A stretch of DNA of 34,982 nucleotides from Hydrogenophaga sp. (GTDB lineage Bacteria > Pseudomonadota > Gammaproteobacteria > Burkholderiales > Burkholderiaceae_C). The notes under the pieces are model-generated. The model worked only from the letters and a program-made list of their open reading frames with translations. It was not told the origin of the DNA and did not search any database. Positions 1 to 7,605 of the stretch are shown in pieces. The DNA is taken from NCBI GenBank assembly GCA_030653975.1, contig JAURYH010000060.1:1-34982 (forward strand), given 5' to 3'. How positions within the stretch are numbered: the stretch's first letter is position 1; every line of letters begins with the position of its first letter. The position numbers and the translations under genes were made by a program.

Positions 1-225
1 CAGGTTGAGGTTTTCGGCCGAGGCCTTGGTCACCTGAGCGGTGGAGCGCGCATTGGGGATGTCCTTGGCGAAGATCTGCGACAGCGCCACGCCCATGGGG
101 TAGTACACACCGCTCTGGCCCCCGGTGAGCACGTTGATGAACTGCTGTTGTTGTGCAACGGCAGCACCCGATGCGATGGCCGCGGCCACGCTCAAGCCCA
201 GACCGATCTTGTGAATCAAACGCAT
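1..225 (-). CDS. TAXI family TRAP transporter solute-binding protein, N-terminal part (runs off the window)
   Basis: Only the first 75 codons lie in the window. The start ATG is at 225 to 223, preceded by a GGAGA ribosome-binding site. The product opens with a signal peptide of about 24 residues (MRLIHKIGLG, hydrophobic core, then a cut near AVAQQQ). The mature start INVLTGGQSGVYYPMGVALSQ is typical of the TAXI periplasmic receptors of tripartite (TRAP) transporters, which bind small carboxylate-like ligands for a membrane permease. The ligand cannot be inferred. It is divergent from xerD. The family call rests on one conserved block only. Confidence 0.8.
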   Translation of the reverse strand, partial: MRLIHKIGLGLSVAAAIASGAAVAQQQQFINVLTGGQSGVYYPMGVALSQIFAKDIPNARSTAQVTKASAENLNL

Positions 226-379
226 GGATGTGTCTCCTTTGGGTGGGATGAAAACAAAAAGGCAGAATACCCCAATTCGATAGCAGACCACCCCCGGTAA
301 ACGCTTATGAGCGGGGGCGGGTTTTCCCCGACGCAGCCTGTGCCGCAGGTGACAGTGTCCGTGGTTTTTCATCGTTTCC

Positions 380-1342
380 ATGACAACCCGACGACCTTCG
401 CTCTTTCCCGCCGACCCGCCCGTCGCCGCATCGCCGCTGCTGCTCGCCAGCCAGGCGAGCGCGGAGAGTTTTGCCGACGCGCTCTGGCTCGAAGAGGGCC
501 TCTCGCGCAACACGCTCGACGCCTACCGGCGTGACCTCACGCTGTTTGCACAGTGGCTGGCCCAGCGCCACACCGCCCTGATCGCAGCGGGCGAGGCAGA
601 CATCAACGCCTACTTCGCCGAACGCCATGCGCAGACCCGCGCCACCACCGCCAACCGGCGACTGACGGTGTTCAAGCGCTACTACCGCTGGGCGCTGCGA
701 GAACGCCTCATCACCGCCGACCCCACGCTGCGGCTGAGCGCCGCACGCCAGCCGTTGCGCGTGCCCAAAACGCTTTCGGAAGCACAGGTCGAAGCCCTGC
801 TCAACGCGCCCGACACCGGCACGCCGCTGGGTCAGCGCGACCGCGCCATGCTGGAGCTGATGTACGCCAGCGGCCTGCGCGTGAGCGAGCTGGTCACGCT
901 CAAGACCTTCCATGTGGGCATGAACGAACACGTGCTGCGCATCACCGGCAAGGGCAACAAGGAGCGGCTGGTGCCGTTTGGCCAGATCGCAGGCCAGTGG
1001 CTGCAGGCCTGGCTGGGCCAGGGGCGGCGCGAGGTGCTGGGCAGTTTGCAGAGCGAAGACCTGTTCGTCACCTCGCGCGGCTCGCGCGCGGGCGAGGCCA
1101 TGACGCGCGCCATGTTCTGGCAGCTGGTGAAAAGGTACGCGCTGGCCGCCGGCATCACCACACCGCTCTCCCCGCACACCCTGCGCCACGCATTCGCCAC
1201 GCACCTGCTCAACCACGGCGCCGATTTGCGCGCGGTGCAGATGCTGCTGGGCCACGCCGACATCTCCACCACCACCATCTACACCCACGTGGCGCGCGAA
1301 CGGCTCAAGAGCATCGTGGCGCAGCACCACCCGCGCGGTTAG
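380..1342 (+). CDS. xerD: Site-specific tyrosine recombinase XerD
   Basis: The 320-residue product is a tyrosine recombinase that, with XerC, resolves chromosome dimers at dif near the division septum. The N-terminal SAM-like domain (about 30-115) has the XerD-like block DALWLEEGLSRNTLDAYRRDL. The catalytic residues are visible: R167 (SGLRVSEL), K191 (GKGNKERLVPFG), H266 and R269 (HTLRHAFATHLLNHG), H292 (LLGHADIS) and nucleophile Y301 (TIYTHV). The C-terminal tail QQHHPRG-type ending and the ALWLE block fit XerD better than XerC. The N-terminus is about 20 residues longer than E. coli XerD, so the true start could lie slightly downstream. The gene is monocistronic, divergent from the TAXI receptor gene. 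Confidence 0.93.
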   Translation: MTTRRPSLFPADPPVAASPLLLASQASAESFADALWLEEGLSRNTLDAYRRDLTLFAQWLAQRHTALIAAGEADINAYFAERHAQTRATTANRRLTVFKRYYRWALRERLITADPTLRLSAARQPLRVPKTLSEAQVEALLNAPDTGTPLGQRDRAMLELMYASGLRVSELVTLKTFHVGMNEHVLRITGKGNKERLVPFGQIAGQWLQAWLGQGRREVLGSLQSEDLFVTSRGSRAGEAMTRAMFWQLVKRYALAAGITTPLSPHTLRHAFATHLLNHGADLRAVQMLLGHADISTTTIYTHVARERLKSIVAQHHPRG

Positions 1343-1346
1343 CGTG

Positions 1347-1420
1347 AAACACCCCCGCAGCGCTTCGCGCTACCCCCAAGGGGGCGGCACTGGCCGTCCG
1401 TCCTGAGCTTGTCGAAGGGC
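1347..1420. repeat. Intergenic dispersed repeat, including a copy of the CTTCGACAAGCTCAGGA element
   Basis: The gap between xerD and the convergent RIO kinase gene holds a run of C/G-rich dispersed sequence. A CCCCCAAGGGGG self-complementary stretch is followed by CGTCCTGAGCTTGTCGAAGG at 1399-1418. The reverse complement of that second part recurs at 27094-27117 and, slightly changed, inside the mod gene at 6622-6647. It lies between two convergent genes, where it may act in termination, but no U-tract is seen. Confidence 0.7.
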
Positions 1421-1469
1421 GGCCCGGCGGTGCCCTGGGCGAATCCGTCTCTGAATCAACCCGCTCGGG

Positions 1470-2333
1470 TCACTGCGCCATGCGCAGACGCCGTGCCGCG
1501 TCTTCATCGCGCGCGTCGTCGATCTCGCGCATCACGCTGGCGAGGTCCACTTCGGCGTGGGTCGGTGTGTAGCGCCCGGTGAGCAGCGTGTCGTCGCTCA
1601 GCAGGCCGCGCTGGTACAGGCTCCAGATCTCGGGGCCGTAGCGGGTGGCCAGCAGCTCGGGCGCGAACTGGCCAAAGAAATCGCGCAGGTTGGCCACGTC
1701 GCGCAGCAGCATGCGCGGCGCGTGGTTGTTGCCGGCCGCGTCCACCGCCTGCGGCAGGTCGATGATGACCGGGAAGTCCTCACCGTCCGCTTCGCCCGAA
1801 TGCGCGAGCAGGATGTTGAATTCCGACAGATCGCCGTGCACCACGCCCGCGCACAGCATGCGCACCACCTCGGCCACCAGGGTGGCGTGGTGCTGGCGTG
1901 CCTGCGCGGGCGTGAAGCGCACGTCGTTCAGGCGCGGGGCGGCGTCACCGTGGGCGTCGGTCACCAGCTCCATCAGCAGCACGCCGTCGCAGAAGTTGTA
2001 AGGCTGCGGCACGCGCACGCCGGCAGCGGCCAGGCGGTAGAGCGCGTCCACCTCGGCGCTTTGCCAGGCCGCTTCTTGCGCCTCGCGGCCAAACTTCGTG
2101 CCCTTGGCCATGGCGCGGGCCTGGCGCGTGTTCTTGACCTTGCGGTTTTCGGTGTAGTCCACCGCCTGGCGAAAACTGCGGTTGTTGGCCTCTTTGTAGA
2201 TCTTGGCGCAGCGCGTCTCGTCGCCGCAGCGCACCACAAACACCATGGCTTCCTTGCCGCTCATGAGCTGGCGCACCACGGAGTCGATCAGGCCTTCTTC
2301 GATCAGCGCCTGCAGGCGGGGCGGCGCCTTCAT
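1470..2333 (-). CDS. RIO-type serine/threonine protein kinase
   Basis: The 287-residue protein has the compact kinase fold of the RIO1 family. The ATP-binding lysine is K44 (CAKIYKE). The catalytic loop HGDLSEFNILL spans 166-176, with D168 and N173. The metal-binding aspartate is D192 in VIIDLPQAVD. The RIO-type block between lysine and loop (RKVKNTRQARAMAKGTKFGREAQ) is present, and there is no long activation segment. Bacterial members are cytosolic; their substrates are mostly unknown, so no pathway is assigned. Length and motifs are complete. The small CxxC gene lies 28 bases upstream on the same strand and may be co-transcribed. Confidence 0.88.
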   Translation of the reverse strand: MKAPPRLQALIEEGLIDSVVRQLMSGKEAMVFVVRCGDETRCAKIYKEANNRSFRQAVDYTENRKVKNTRQARAMAKGTKFGREAQEAAWQSAEVDALYRLAAAGVRVPQPYNFCDGVLLMELVTDAHGDAAPRLNDVRFTPAQARQHHATLVAEVVRMLCAGVVHGDLSEFNILLAHSGEADGEDFPVIIDLPQAVDAAGNNHAPRMLLRDVANLRDFFGQFAPELLATRYGPEIWSLYQRGLLSDDTLLTGRYTPTHAEVDLASVMREIDDARDEDAARRLRMAQ

Positions 2334-2361
2334 TGGGGCAAACGCCCGGTGCGGGAAGCGC

Positions 2362-2613
2362 TCACTTGGGCGCCAGCGACCAGCCGGCGCGCTGGTTCGT
2401 CTTGTCGTTGGTGTAGTGCCAGTGCGCGCCGCAGCGGTCGCAGAAGTAGCCGGTGATTGTCACCTGCACATCGCCGCGCAGTTCCTTGCGGTGGTTGCCT
2501 TGCTGCAGTTCGGCATGGCCGGGCGCACCGCGCCAGTTGCGCTGGATGCCCTGGCAGGGTTCGCACAGCGGCGAGGGTTCGGGGGTGGTGGGGGTGTCGG
2601 ATGCGGGGTTCAT
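2362..2613 (-). CDS. Conserved small protein with two CxxC knuckles
   Basis: I do not recognise a named family. The 83-residue product starts at ATG 2613; an upstream in-frame ATG at 2745 would add a poorly conserved-looking arginine/proline-rich stretch. It has CEPC near residue 17 and CDRC near residue 60, followed by GAHWHYTNDKTNQ, which together could bind one zinc ion in a ribbon. It lies directly upstream of the RIO kinase gene on the same strand. A zinc-ribbon role is inferred only from the paired CxxC motifs. Confidence 0.6.
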   Translation of the reverse strand: MNPASDTPTTPEPSPLCEPCQGIQRNWRGAPGHAELQQGNHRKELRGDVQVTITGYFCDRCGAHWHYTNDKTNQRAGWSLAPK

Positions 2614-2755
2614 GGCGGTGAAGGGTGTGCGTGGGAAAGTTGGCCGGTGCACGTCGGGTGAACATGCAACGTGCGTGCGAGCACGCGGGTGCAGGAGGGG
2701 GATTGTGCGCCCGGCGCCCATGTCACAGGGTTTGCCAGCGGCCAACCGGGGGCAG

Positions 2756-4204
2756 TTACATCAGGAAGTCGAGCCAGCTGGCGAACGGGGCGATGGCGCG
2801 CATCTTGAAGAGGGTGTTGCTGTCAGCCCCCTCGACCAGGGTCTCGTAACCCCCCGCATTCGCTGCACCCACCACGGCGCGTGACTGCGCGATGCGCAGC
2901 CGCATGTTGTGCTGCAGGGTCTCGGCGAGGAAGCGGTTGTTGCGGCAGACCACCATCAGCTCCGAGTTCAGATTGGCTGAACGGGGATCGATGTTGTAGG
3001 TGCCGACGACGACCGTGTGGTCGTCGAACACCGCGCGTTTGGCGTGCACGCCCCAGCGCGGTGACGCGGACGGCCGCGCGCTGCCCGCCAGCGCTTGCCC
3101 GCCATAGGCCCACACCTCCAGCTTCGGCAGGGCCAGGCGGTCGAGTGAATTCGCCAGACTGGCCACGGTGTAGAACGCGTCGGTGGAATACAGGCTGTTC
3201 GTCAGGATCTGCAGCTTGACGCCGCGCTGCGCCACCTGCTGCAAGACCGCGAGGCCGTCGTCGCGCAGGACCAGGTAGGGGCTCTCCACCATGATCTGCT
3301 GCTTCGCTTCCTGCGCCAGCCGGGTGAGTTCCAGAAACACCTTGCGCCGCTCCACGCCCGAACCCGGGTAGTCGGTGACGAAGTGCATGTCATTGCAGGT
3401 GCTCAACGCGTGCTGGGGTGGGTGGCGCTGCAGTTCGGCGGCCAGCGCGACCTCGGCGGGGGTGGGCAGACCCAGCAGCTCCGTGCCTTGCACGGGCTGT
3501 GATCCGACGGCCACGTCGATGGGGTTCGTCACCCAGTCCGACGCCCAGTACAGATCGAAACTGTCGGTGATGCCCGCCACCACCGGGCCATCGATGAGCA
3601 TGTCGCTGTCGAGGAAGTTGTAGCGTTCCGAGAGGTCGAAATAGTCGTCGGCGATGTTGCGCCCGCCGATGATGGCTTTGCGGCGGTCCACCACCAGCAG
3701 TTTGCGGTGGGTGCGGTGGTTGGAGGCGAAGAACCGGGCCAGGCCGGCCGTGTTGTAGTAGCGCACTTCCACGCCCGCGGCCTCCAGCGCCTGGGCGTAG
3801 CGCGGCGCGAGCTTGAAGACCGGCAGCGCGAAGTCCACCAGCAGGCGCACCTTGACGCCTTCGCGGGCCTTGCGCGCCAGGGCCTGCGTCACCAGCCGGC
3901 TCGCGGTGTCAACCTCATAGATGAAAAATTCCAGCTCGATGGAATCTTTGGCTTCTTCAATGAGCCGCATGCGTGTGGCCAGCGAGTCAAAGCCGACGTC
4001 GAGCAGGGCCACCGTGTGGGGCTCGTGCGAGCGCACGTCGATGGCGGGGTGTGTGGGGGCCTTGCCCAGCCACTGCCGTTCGCTCGCTTCCTGGATGCCG
4101 AGGAAACCGAGGTAGAGCAGCACGGGCAGGCCCACGAAGACGCCCGCGAGGCTCCAGGCGAGGACTTTCGCGGCCCGCCAGAGGGTCCATCGGCTCCCAC
4201 TCAT
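2756..4204 (-). CDS. Phospholipase D family protein (cardiolipin synthase-like), membrane anchored
   Basis: From the ATG at 4204, which has AGGGAA just upstream, the product is 482 residues; an upstream ATG at 4255 is less likely. A single membrane segment spans about residues 13-34. Two complete HKD motifs follow: H166-K168-D173 (HRKLLVVD, then IIGGRNIADDYF) and H387-K389-D394 (HAKRAVFD, then VVVGTYNIDPRS). Two HKD motifs in one chain form the PLD active site. The family includes cardiolipin synthases and other phosphatidyltransferases or phospholipases; which reaction applies is not visible. It probably acts on the periplasmic or membrane face because of the N-terminal anchor. Confidence 0.88.
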   Translation of the reverse strand: MSGSRWTLWRAAKVLAWSLAGVFVGLPVLLYLGFLGIQEASERQWLGKAPTHPAIDVRSHEPHTVALLDVGFDSLATRMRLIEEAKDSIELEFFIYEVDTASRLVTQALARKAREGVKVRLLVDFALPVFKLAPRYAQALEAAGVEVRYYNTAGLARFFASNHRTHRKLLVVDRRKAIIGGRNIADDYFDLSERYNFLDSDMLIDGPVVAGITDSFDLYWASDWVTNPIDVAVGSQPVQGTELLGLPTPAEVALAAELQRHPPQHALSTCNDMHFVTDYPGSGVERRKVFLELTRLAQEAKQQIMVESPYLVLRDDGLAVLQQVAQRGVKLQILTNSLYSTDAFYTVASLANSLDRLALPKLEVWAYGGQALAGSARPSASPRWGVHAKRAVFDDHTVVVGTYNIDPRSANLNSELMVVCRNNRFLAETLQHNMRLRIAQSRAVVGAANAGGYETLVEGADSNTLFKMRAIAPFASWLDFLM

Positions 4205-4290
4205 GCTGTGTTCCCTGTCATCGTTTGAATGCGGTGTGCGGGCGCAGTATCGCACCCGGCTTTGCCCGCGAACGGGCTGCCGGTTGGGGG

Positions 4291-4875
4291 TTACAGCGGT
4301 TTCGTGACCAGCTCGACCGCCAGGCCTTGATCGGTCACGGTGATTCGGCCCGGTCGCAGGCCCAGCAGGTCGGCCATGGCCGTTTCCTGGGCGTTCAACT
4401 GGTACAGCACCACTTCGCGCAGGGACTGTTCGGCCAGCGCCGGCGCGTAGGTGTTGAGCAGCTCCGCCGCGTCGGCCGGCAAGCCGGGGAAACGCATGCG
4501 GTAGACCTTGAGCTGGTGGGCGCGCAGCGTTCGATCACTGGGCTCGTAGCGCAACGCGAAATCGACGGTGAACGTGCCCGGCTGGCTGCGCTGCAGGATC
4601 GGGCCGGCCGCGTTCACCGCCATCTCGGCACGCAGCCGGTTCGAGGCCGGCAGCAAGCCCAGCTGGGGCACCGCCAGGTCCAGGTTCACCAGCCCGGCCA
4701 CGGGGTAACGCAGCGGGAAACGTTGGCCCACCTCGCTCTGCAGCACATCGAGAGGCACGTTCAGGCGGGGCGGCGAAGCGGGCGCCGCTTCCGGTGAAGG
4801 AGCCGCCTGCGCCCGTGCCGTGCCGATCCAGGGCAGCAGCGGTATCCAGGCGGACAGCAGAAGGCGGCGGTGCAT
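4291..4875 (-). CDS. DUF1439 family protein (YceB-like), exported
   Basis: The 194-residue protein has a signal peptide (MHRRLLLSAW, cut near ARAQA). A YceB-like domain fills the rest, with alternating beta-strand patterns such as RLNVPLDVLQSEVGQRFP and the ending GRITVTDQGLAVELV. The family is periplasmic or lipid-anchored and of unknown function. No lipobox cysteine is present, so a soluble periplasmic form is likely. It lies between the PLD-family gene and the DUF3297 gene on the same strand, only 11 bases after the latter. Confidence 0.78.
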   Translation of the reverse strand: MHRRLLLSAWIPLLPWIGTARAQAAPSPEAAPASPPRLNVPLDVLQSEVGQRFPLRYPVAGLVNLDLAVPQLGLLPASNRLRAEMAVNAAGPILQRSQPGTFTVDFALRYEPSDRTLRAHQLKVYRMRFPGLPADAAELLNTYAPALAEQSLREVVLYQLNAQETAMADLLGLRPGRITVTDQGLAVELVTKPL

Positions 4876-4886
4876 GACGGCGGGGC

Positions 4887-5135
4887 CTACTTGTAGAACA
4901 CCTCGACCTTGCCCTTGAGCTGGATCAGCAGGGGCTGACCTTTGCGGTCCACGGTCTTGCTGGAAGGTACTTTGACCCAGCCTTCGCTGATGCAGTACTC
5001 GGCCACGTCGAAGCGTTCCTTGTGATTGAAGCGGATGCCGATGTCGTGTTCAAACACGGCGGCCACGTGGTGCGGGCTGCGCGGGTCGATGGAGAGGCGG
5101 TCGGGCAGGGCGGGGCGCTGGCTGGTGTCGGTCAT
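4887..5135 (-). CDS. DUF3297 family protein
   Basis: The start is the ATG at 5135 (MTDTSQRPALPDRLSIDPRS), giving 82 residues; an upstream in-frame ATG at 5261 would add a low-complexity extension that overlaps the mod promoter region. The core HHVAAVFEHDIGIRFNHKER and the ending KGKVEVFYK are characteristic of the DUF3297 family, small proteins of unknown function found mainly in Proteobacteria. It is divergent from the restriction-modification operon and marks the left edge of the conserved backbone. Confidence 0.82.
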   Translation of the reverse strand: MTDTSQRPALPDRLSIDPRSPHHVAAVFEHDIGIRFNHKERFDVAEYCISEGWVKVPSSKTVDRKGQPLLIQLKGKVEVFYK

Positions 5136-5245
5136 GAGGCGGTGTGGGGGAGAGAACAGGCGCTCATTTTCCCGTATCTTTGGATGACCGGTCCAGCCGG
5201 GGCAGCGCCCGTGCCTGGGTGGGTGGGCAGGGCAGGCCGGCCCCC

Positions 5246-5269
5246 GATAATGTCTGCACACTGAGGAAA
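5246..5269 (+). promoter_or_regulatory. Candidate -10 box and ribosome-binding site of the Type III R-M operon
   Basis: GATAAT at 5246-5251 matches five of six bases of the sigma-70 -10 hexamer, and GAGGAAA at 5263-5269 is a good ribosome-binding site ending 9 bases before the mod ATG. No convincing -35 hexamer is seen at the right spacing, so the promoter call is tentative while the ribosome-binding site decides the mod start. Confidence 0.35.
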
Positions 5270-5278
5270 TCCACCGCC

Positions 5279-7201
5279 ATGCCCGAAATCGTCTTCAAAG
5301 GCAAAGAGTACGTTTACAACCACCACCTCACGGTGCCGTACCGGCCGCTGGAGCCGCAGGAGGGCAAGGGCGTCGGCGCACCGGACCTGAGCGGCAACCT
5401 GGTGATCCACGGCGACAACCTGCACGCGCTCAAGAGCCTGCTGCCGCGCTGCGCGGGCGCGGTGGACCTGATCTTCATCGACCCGCCCTACAACACCGGC
5501 AACGAAGGCTGGTGCTACAGCGACGGTGTGAACTCGCCCATCATGAAAGAGTGGCTGAGCACCAACCCGGTGGACGGCGAAGACATGCTGCGCCACGACA
5601 AGTGGCTGTGCATGATGTGGCCGCGGCTGGTGCTGCTGCGCGAGCTGCTGAGCGAGACGGGTTCGATCTGGATCACGCTGGACGACAACGAGGTGCACCG
5701 GGCGCGGATGGTGCTGGATGAGATTTTTGGAGACGATGGTTTCGTGGCCTCCATCGTTTGGCAAGCGCGTTACTCCGTCTCGAACGACGCTTCGGTTTCC
5801 AACTCCCACAACCACATTCTTGTTTACTCACGGGCTCCTGAAACTTGGAAGCTGCTGCGCAACAAAGTTGACAGGGACGAAAAGCAGAGCAGGCAATATT
5901 CGAATCCGGACAATGACCCGAACGGTCCTTGGCGAGCCATTCCTTGGGATGCACCCAATATTCGGGAGAACTTGTCCTACCCCATTCGTACGCCCAAGGG
6001 AAGTCTGCGGTTTCCGCCGAAAGGCCGCTGCTGGTCCCGCGAAGAAAGCCAATGGCTGGAAGTGGTCGAGAAAGGGTTGGCCTATTTTGGACAGGGCGAA
6101 GATGGCGCGCCATCTTTCAAGCGCTATCTGAAAGAGGCAGAAACGGTTGTTCCGACGACTTGGTGGGCCCATGACACCTCTGGACACACCGATGAAGCCA
6201 GCAAAGAGTTGGCGAATTTCGGTATGGATGTATTTTTCGCCACACCCAAGCCCGTTCGGCTTTTGGAGAAGATCATCCGGATCGCTACCCGACCAGATTC
6301 CCTCGTCCTCGACAGCTTTGCCGGCTCCGGCACCACAGCCCACGCCGTGCTCAAAGCCAACGCCAAAGACGGTGGCTCCCGAAAGTTCATCCTCGTCGAG
6401 GGCGAGGCCTACGCCGACACGCTGACGGCCGAGCGCGTGCGCCGGGCCATCAAAGGGTACGCTTGGGAAGGCACGCAGCGCGAGACGCTGCTGGAAGAAA
6501 AGATCACGCTCACGCAGTTCAAGAAGGCGGGTGAGTGGCTGGCCAAGGTGGATGCAATCAAGCGGGCCGAGGGGCTGCTGGGTGGTGATGAGCAGATGGA
6601 GTTGGGTGCGCAGAGCCATCACCCTTCTTCGACAAGCTCAGGACAGGCCAAGCCTCTCCCGCCAGTGGGAGAGGGCGTAAGACCTCAGCGCAAGCGCTTC
6701 GACAAGATCGAAACCAAGATCGACGATGGTGTGTTGCGCGTGGAGGGCGTGCGCCGCATTTCCGAGATGGCGCCGGGCCTGGGCGGCAGCTTCACCTATT
6801 GCACGCTGGGCGATGCGGTGGACCTGGACAAATTGCTCAGCGGCGAGAAGCTGCCCACGTTCGACGCGCTGGGCGCCTGGCTGTTCTACACCGCCACGGG
6901 CGGCGTGCTGCCGCCCGCGCCCAAGCAAGCGCCCGCCTGGTACCTGGGTGAGGCGAAAGACAGCCATGTGTGGCTGGTCTACAAACCGGAGCTGAACTTC
7001 TTGAAAAGCCCCGAGGCGGCGCTCACGCTGAGCCTGGCGAAGCAGTTTCACACCTGGGGCAAGCAGCACGACGCGACGCGCGAGCGCAAGCCGCTGCGCC
7101 ACCTGGTGTTTGCCCCGGCCAAGTACCTGAGCAACCGCCAGTTGCAGGAGCACGGCGTGGACTACGCGCCGCTGCCGTTTGCGCTGTACCGTGAAGCCTG
7201 A
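5279..7201 (+). CDS. mod: Type III restriction-modification DNA methyltransferase subunit (Mod)
   Basis: The 640-residue protein is a beta-class adenine-type methyltransferase that would methylate and recognise the target of a Type III R-M complex. The catalytic motif DPPY is at 68-71 (LIFIDPPYNTGNEGW) and the AdoMet-binding motif DSFAGSGTT at 345-353; that order, with the target-recognition region between them, defines the class. The start at 5279 has GAGGAAA upstream; longer in-frame starts lack support. The central part (about 5720-6310) is visibly richer in A and T than its flanks, as expected of an exchanged recognition domain. Residues about 447-470 are encoded by dispersed repeat sequence. 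hepT follows after 11 bases. Confidence 0.93.
   Translation: MPEIVFKGKEYVYNHHLTVPYRPLEPQEGKGVGAPDLSGNLVIHGDNLHALKSLLPRCAGAVDLIFIDPPYNTGNEGWCYSDGVNSPIMKEWLSTNPVDGEDMLRHDKWLCMMWPRLVLLRELLSETGSIWITLDDNEVHRARMVLDEIFGDDGFVASIVWQARYSVSNDASVSNSHNHILVYSRAPETWKLLRNKVDRDEKQSRQYSNPDNDPNGPWRAIPWDAPNIRENLSYPIRTPKGSLRFPPKGRCWSREESQWLEVVEKGLAYFGQGEDGAPSFKRYLKEAETVVPTTWWAHDTSGHTDEASKELANFGMDVFFATPKPVRLLEKIIRIATRPDSLVLDSFAGSGTTAHAVLKANAKDGGSRKFILVEGEAYADTLTAERVRRAIKGYAWEGTQRETLLEEKITLTQFKKAGEWLAKVDAIKRAEGLLGGDEQMELGAQSHHPSSTSSGQAKPLPPVGEGVRPQRKRFDKIETKIDDGVLRVEGVRRISEMAPGLGGSFTYCTLGDAVDLDKLLSGEKLPTFDALGAWLFYTATGGVLPPAPKQAPAWYLGEAKDSHVWLVYKPELNFLKSPEAALTLSLAKQFHTWGKQHDATRERKPLRHLVFAPAKYLSNRQLQEHGVDYAPLPFALYREA
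6620..6690. repeat. Dispersed repeat pair inside the mod coding sequence
   Basis: A CTTCGACAAGCTCAGGACA element (6627-6645, also at 1399-1419 inverted and 27094-27117) is followed by a CCTCTCCC/GGGAGAGG hairpin (6653-6660 with 6667-6674). That hairpin is related to those at 17251 and 17373. The two elements together are read in frame as a serine/proline/glycine-rich linker between the methyltransferase core and the C-terminal domain of Mod. Confidence 0.8.
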
Positions 7202-7207
7202 AGGGAG
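7202..7207 (+). promoter_or_regulatory. Ribosome-binding site of the HEPN gene
   Basis: AGGGAG-type sequence directly after the mod stop codon, ending five bases before the ATG at 7213. It shows that the HEPN protein has its own efficient translation start inside the operon. Confidence 0.7.
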
Positions 7208-7212
7208 CCGCC

Positions 7213-7605
7213 ATGAGTGAAGACCGTTTTGACCAGAGGTTGGCGCAGTTTCGCGATGCCGTGGCCGCTTTGAAGCTGGCGCTGGCGCAGCCGGAAGATG
7301 AGTTCATGCGGGATTCGATCATCAAGCGCTTTGAGCTGAGCTTCGAGACCGCACGCAAGGCGATGCGGCAGTGGCTGGTGGACGAGGAGGAGGTGACCTA
7401 CGAATCCACGAAAAAGGCCGTGATGGAAGCGGCCTTCAAGACGGCGCTGGTGAGCGATGCCGACCTTTGGGCCGAGATAGCGGCCGCGCGCAACGATTCG
7501 TCGCACGAGTACGACAAGAACAAGGCGCTGGAGATGGCGGCCTTTGTTCGGGCTCGAGCAGTGGTGGCGTTTGAAGCCTTGCTGGCCAACTTGGAAAGCC
7601 GCTGA
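7213..7605 (+). CDS. hepT: HEPN-domain toxin, HI0074/HepT type (nucleotidyltransferase substrate-binding family)
   Basis: The 130-residue all-helical protein belongs to the HEPN superfamily. The diagnostic motif RX4HXY is complete at residues 93-100 (R93, H98, Y100, in ARNDSSHEYD). The block RFELSFETARKAMRQWL (about 39-55) is typical of the HI0074-like subfamily that pairs with MNT proteins. Studied HepT toxins are RNases using the R and H residues, and their partner MntA neutralises them by AMP transfer to the motif tyrosine. Here the expected partner is the N-terminus of the next gene: the stop TGA (7603-7605) overlaps its ATG (7605-7607). Location between mod and res is unusual. RNase activity is inferred from the family; a non-toxic accessory role remains possible. 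Confidence 0.88.
   Translation: MSEDRFDQRLAQFRDAVAALKLALAQPEDEFMRDSIIKRFELSFETARKAMRQWLVDEEEVTYESTKKAVMEAAFKTALVSDADLWAEIAAARNDSSHEYDKNKALEMAAFVRARAVVAFEALLANLESR

Noticed and set aside
4888..5261. Longer DUF3297 protein starting at 5261
   Set aside because: The additional 42 residues are low-complexity and would overlap the promoter region of the divergent mod gene; the family starts close to the ATG at 5135.
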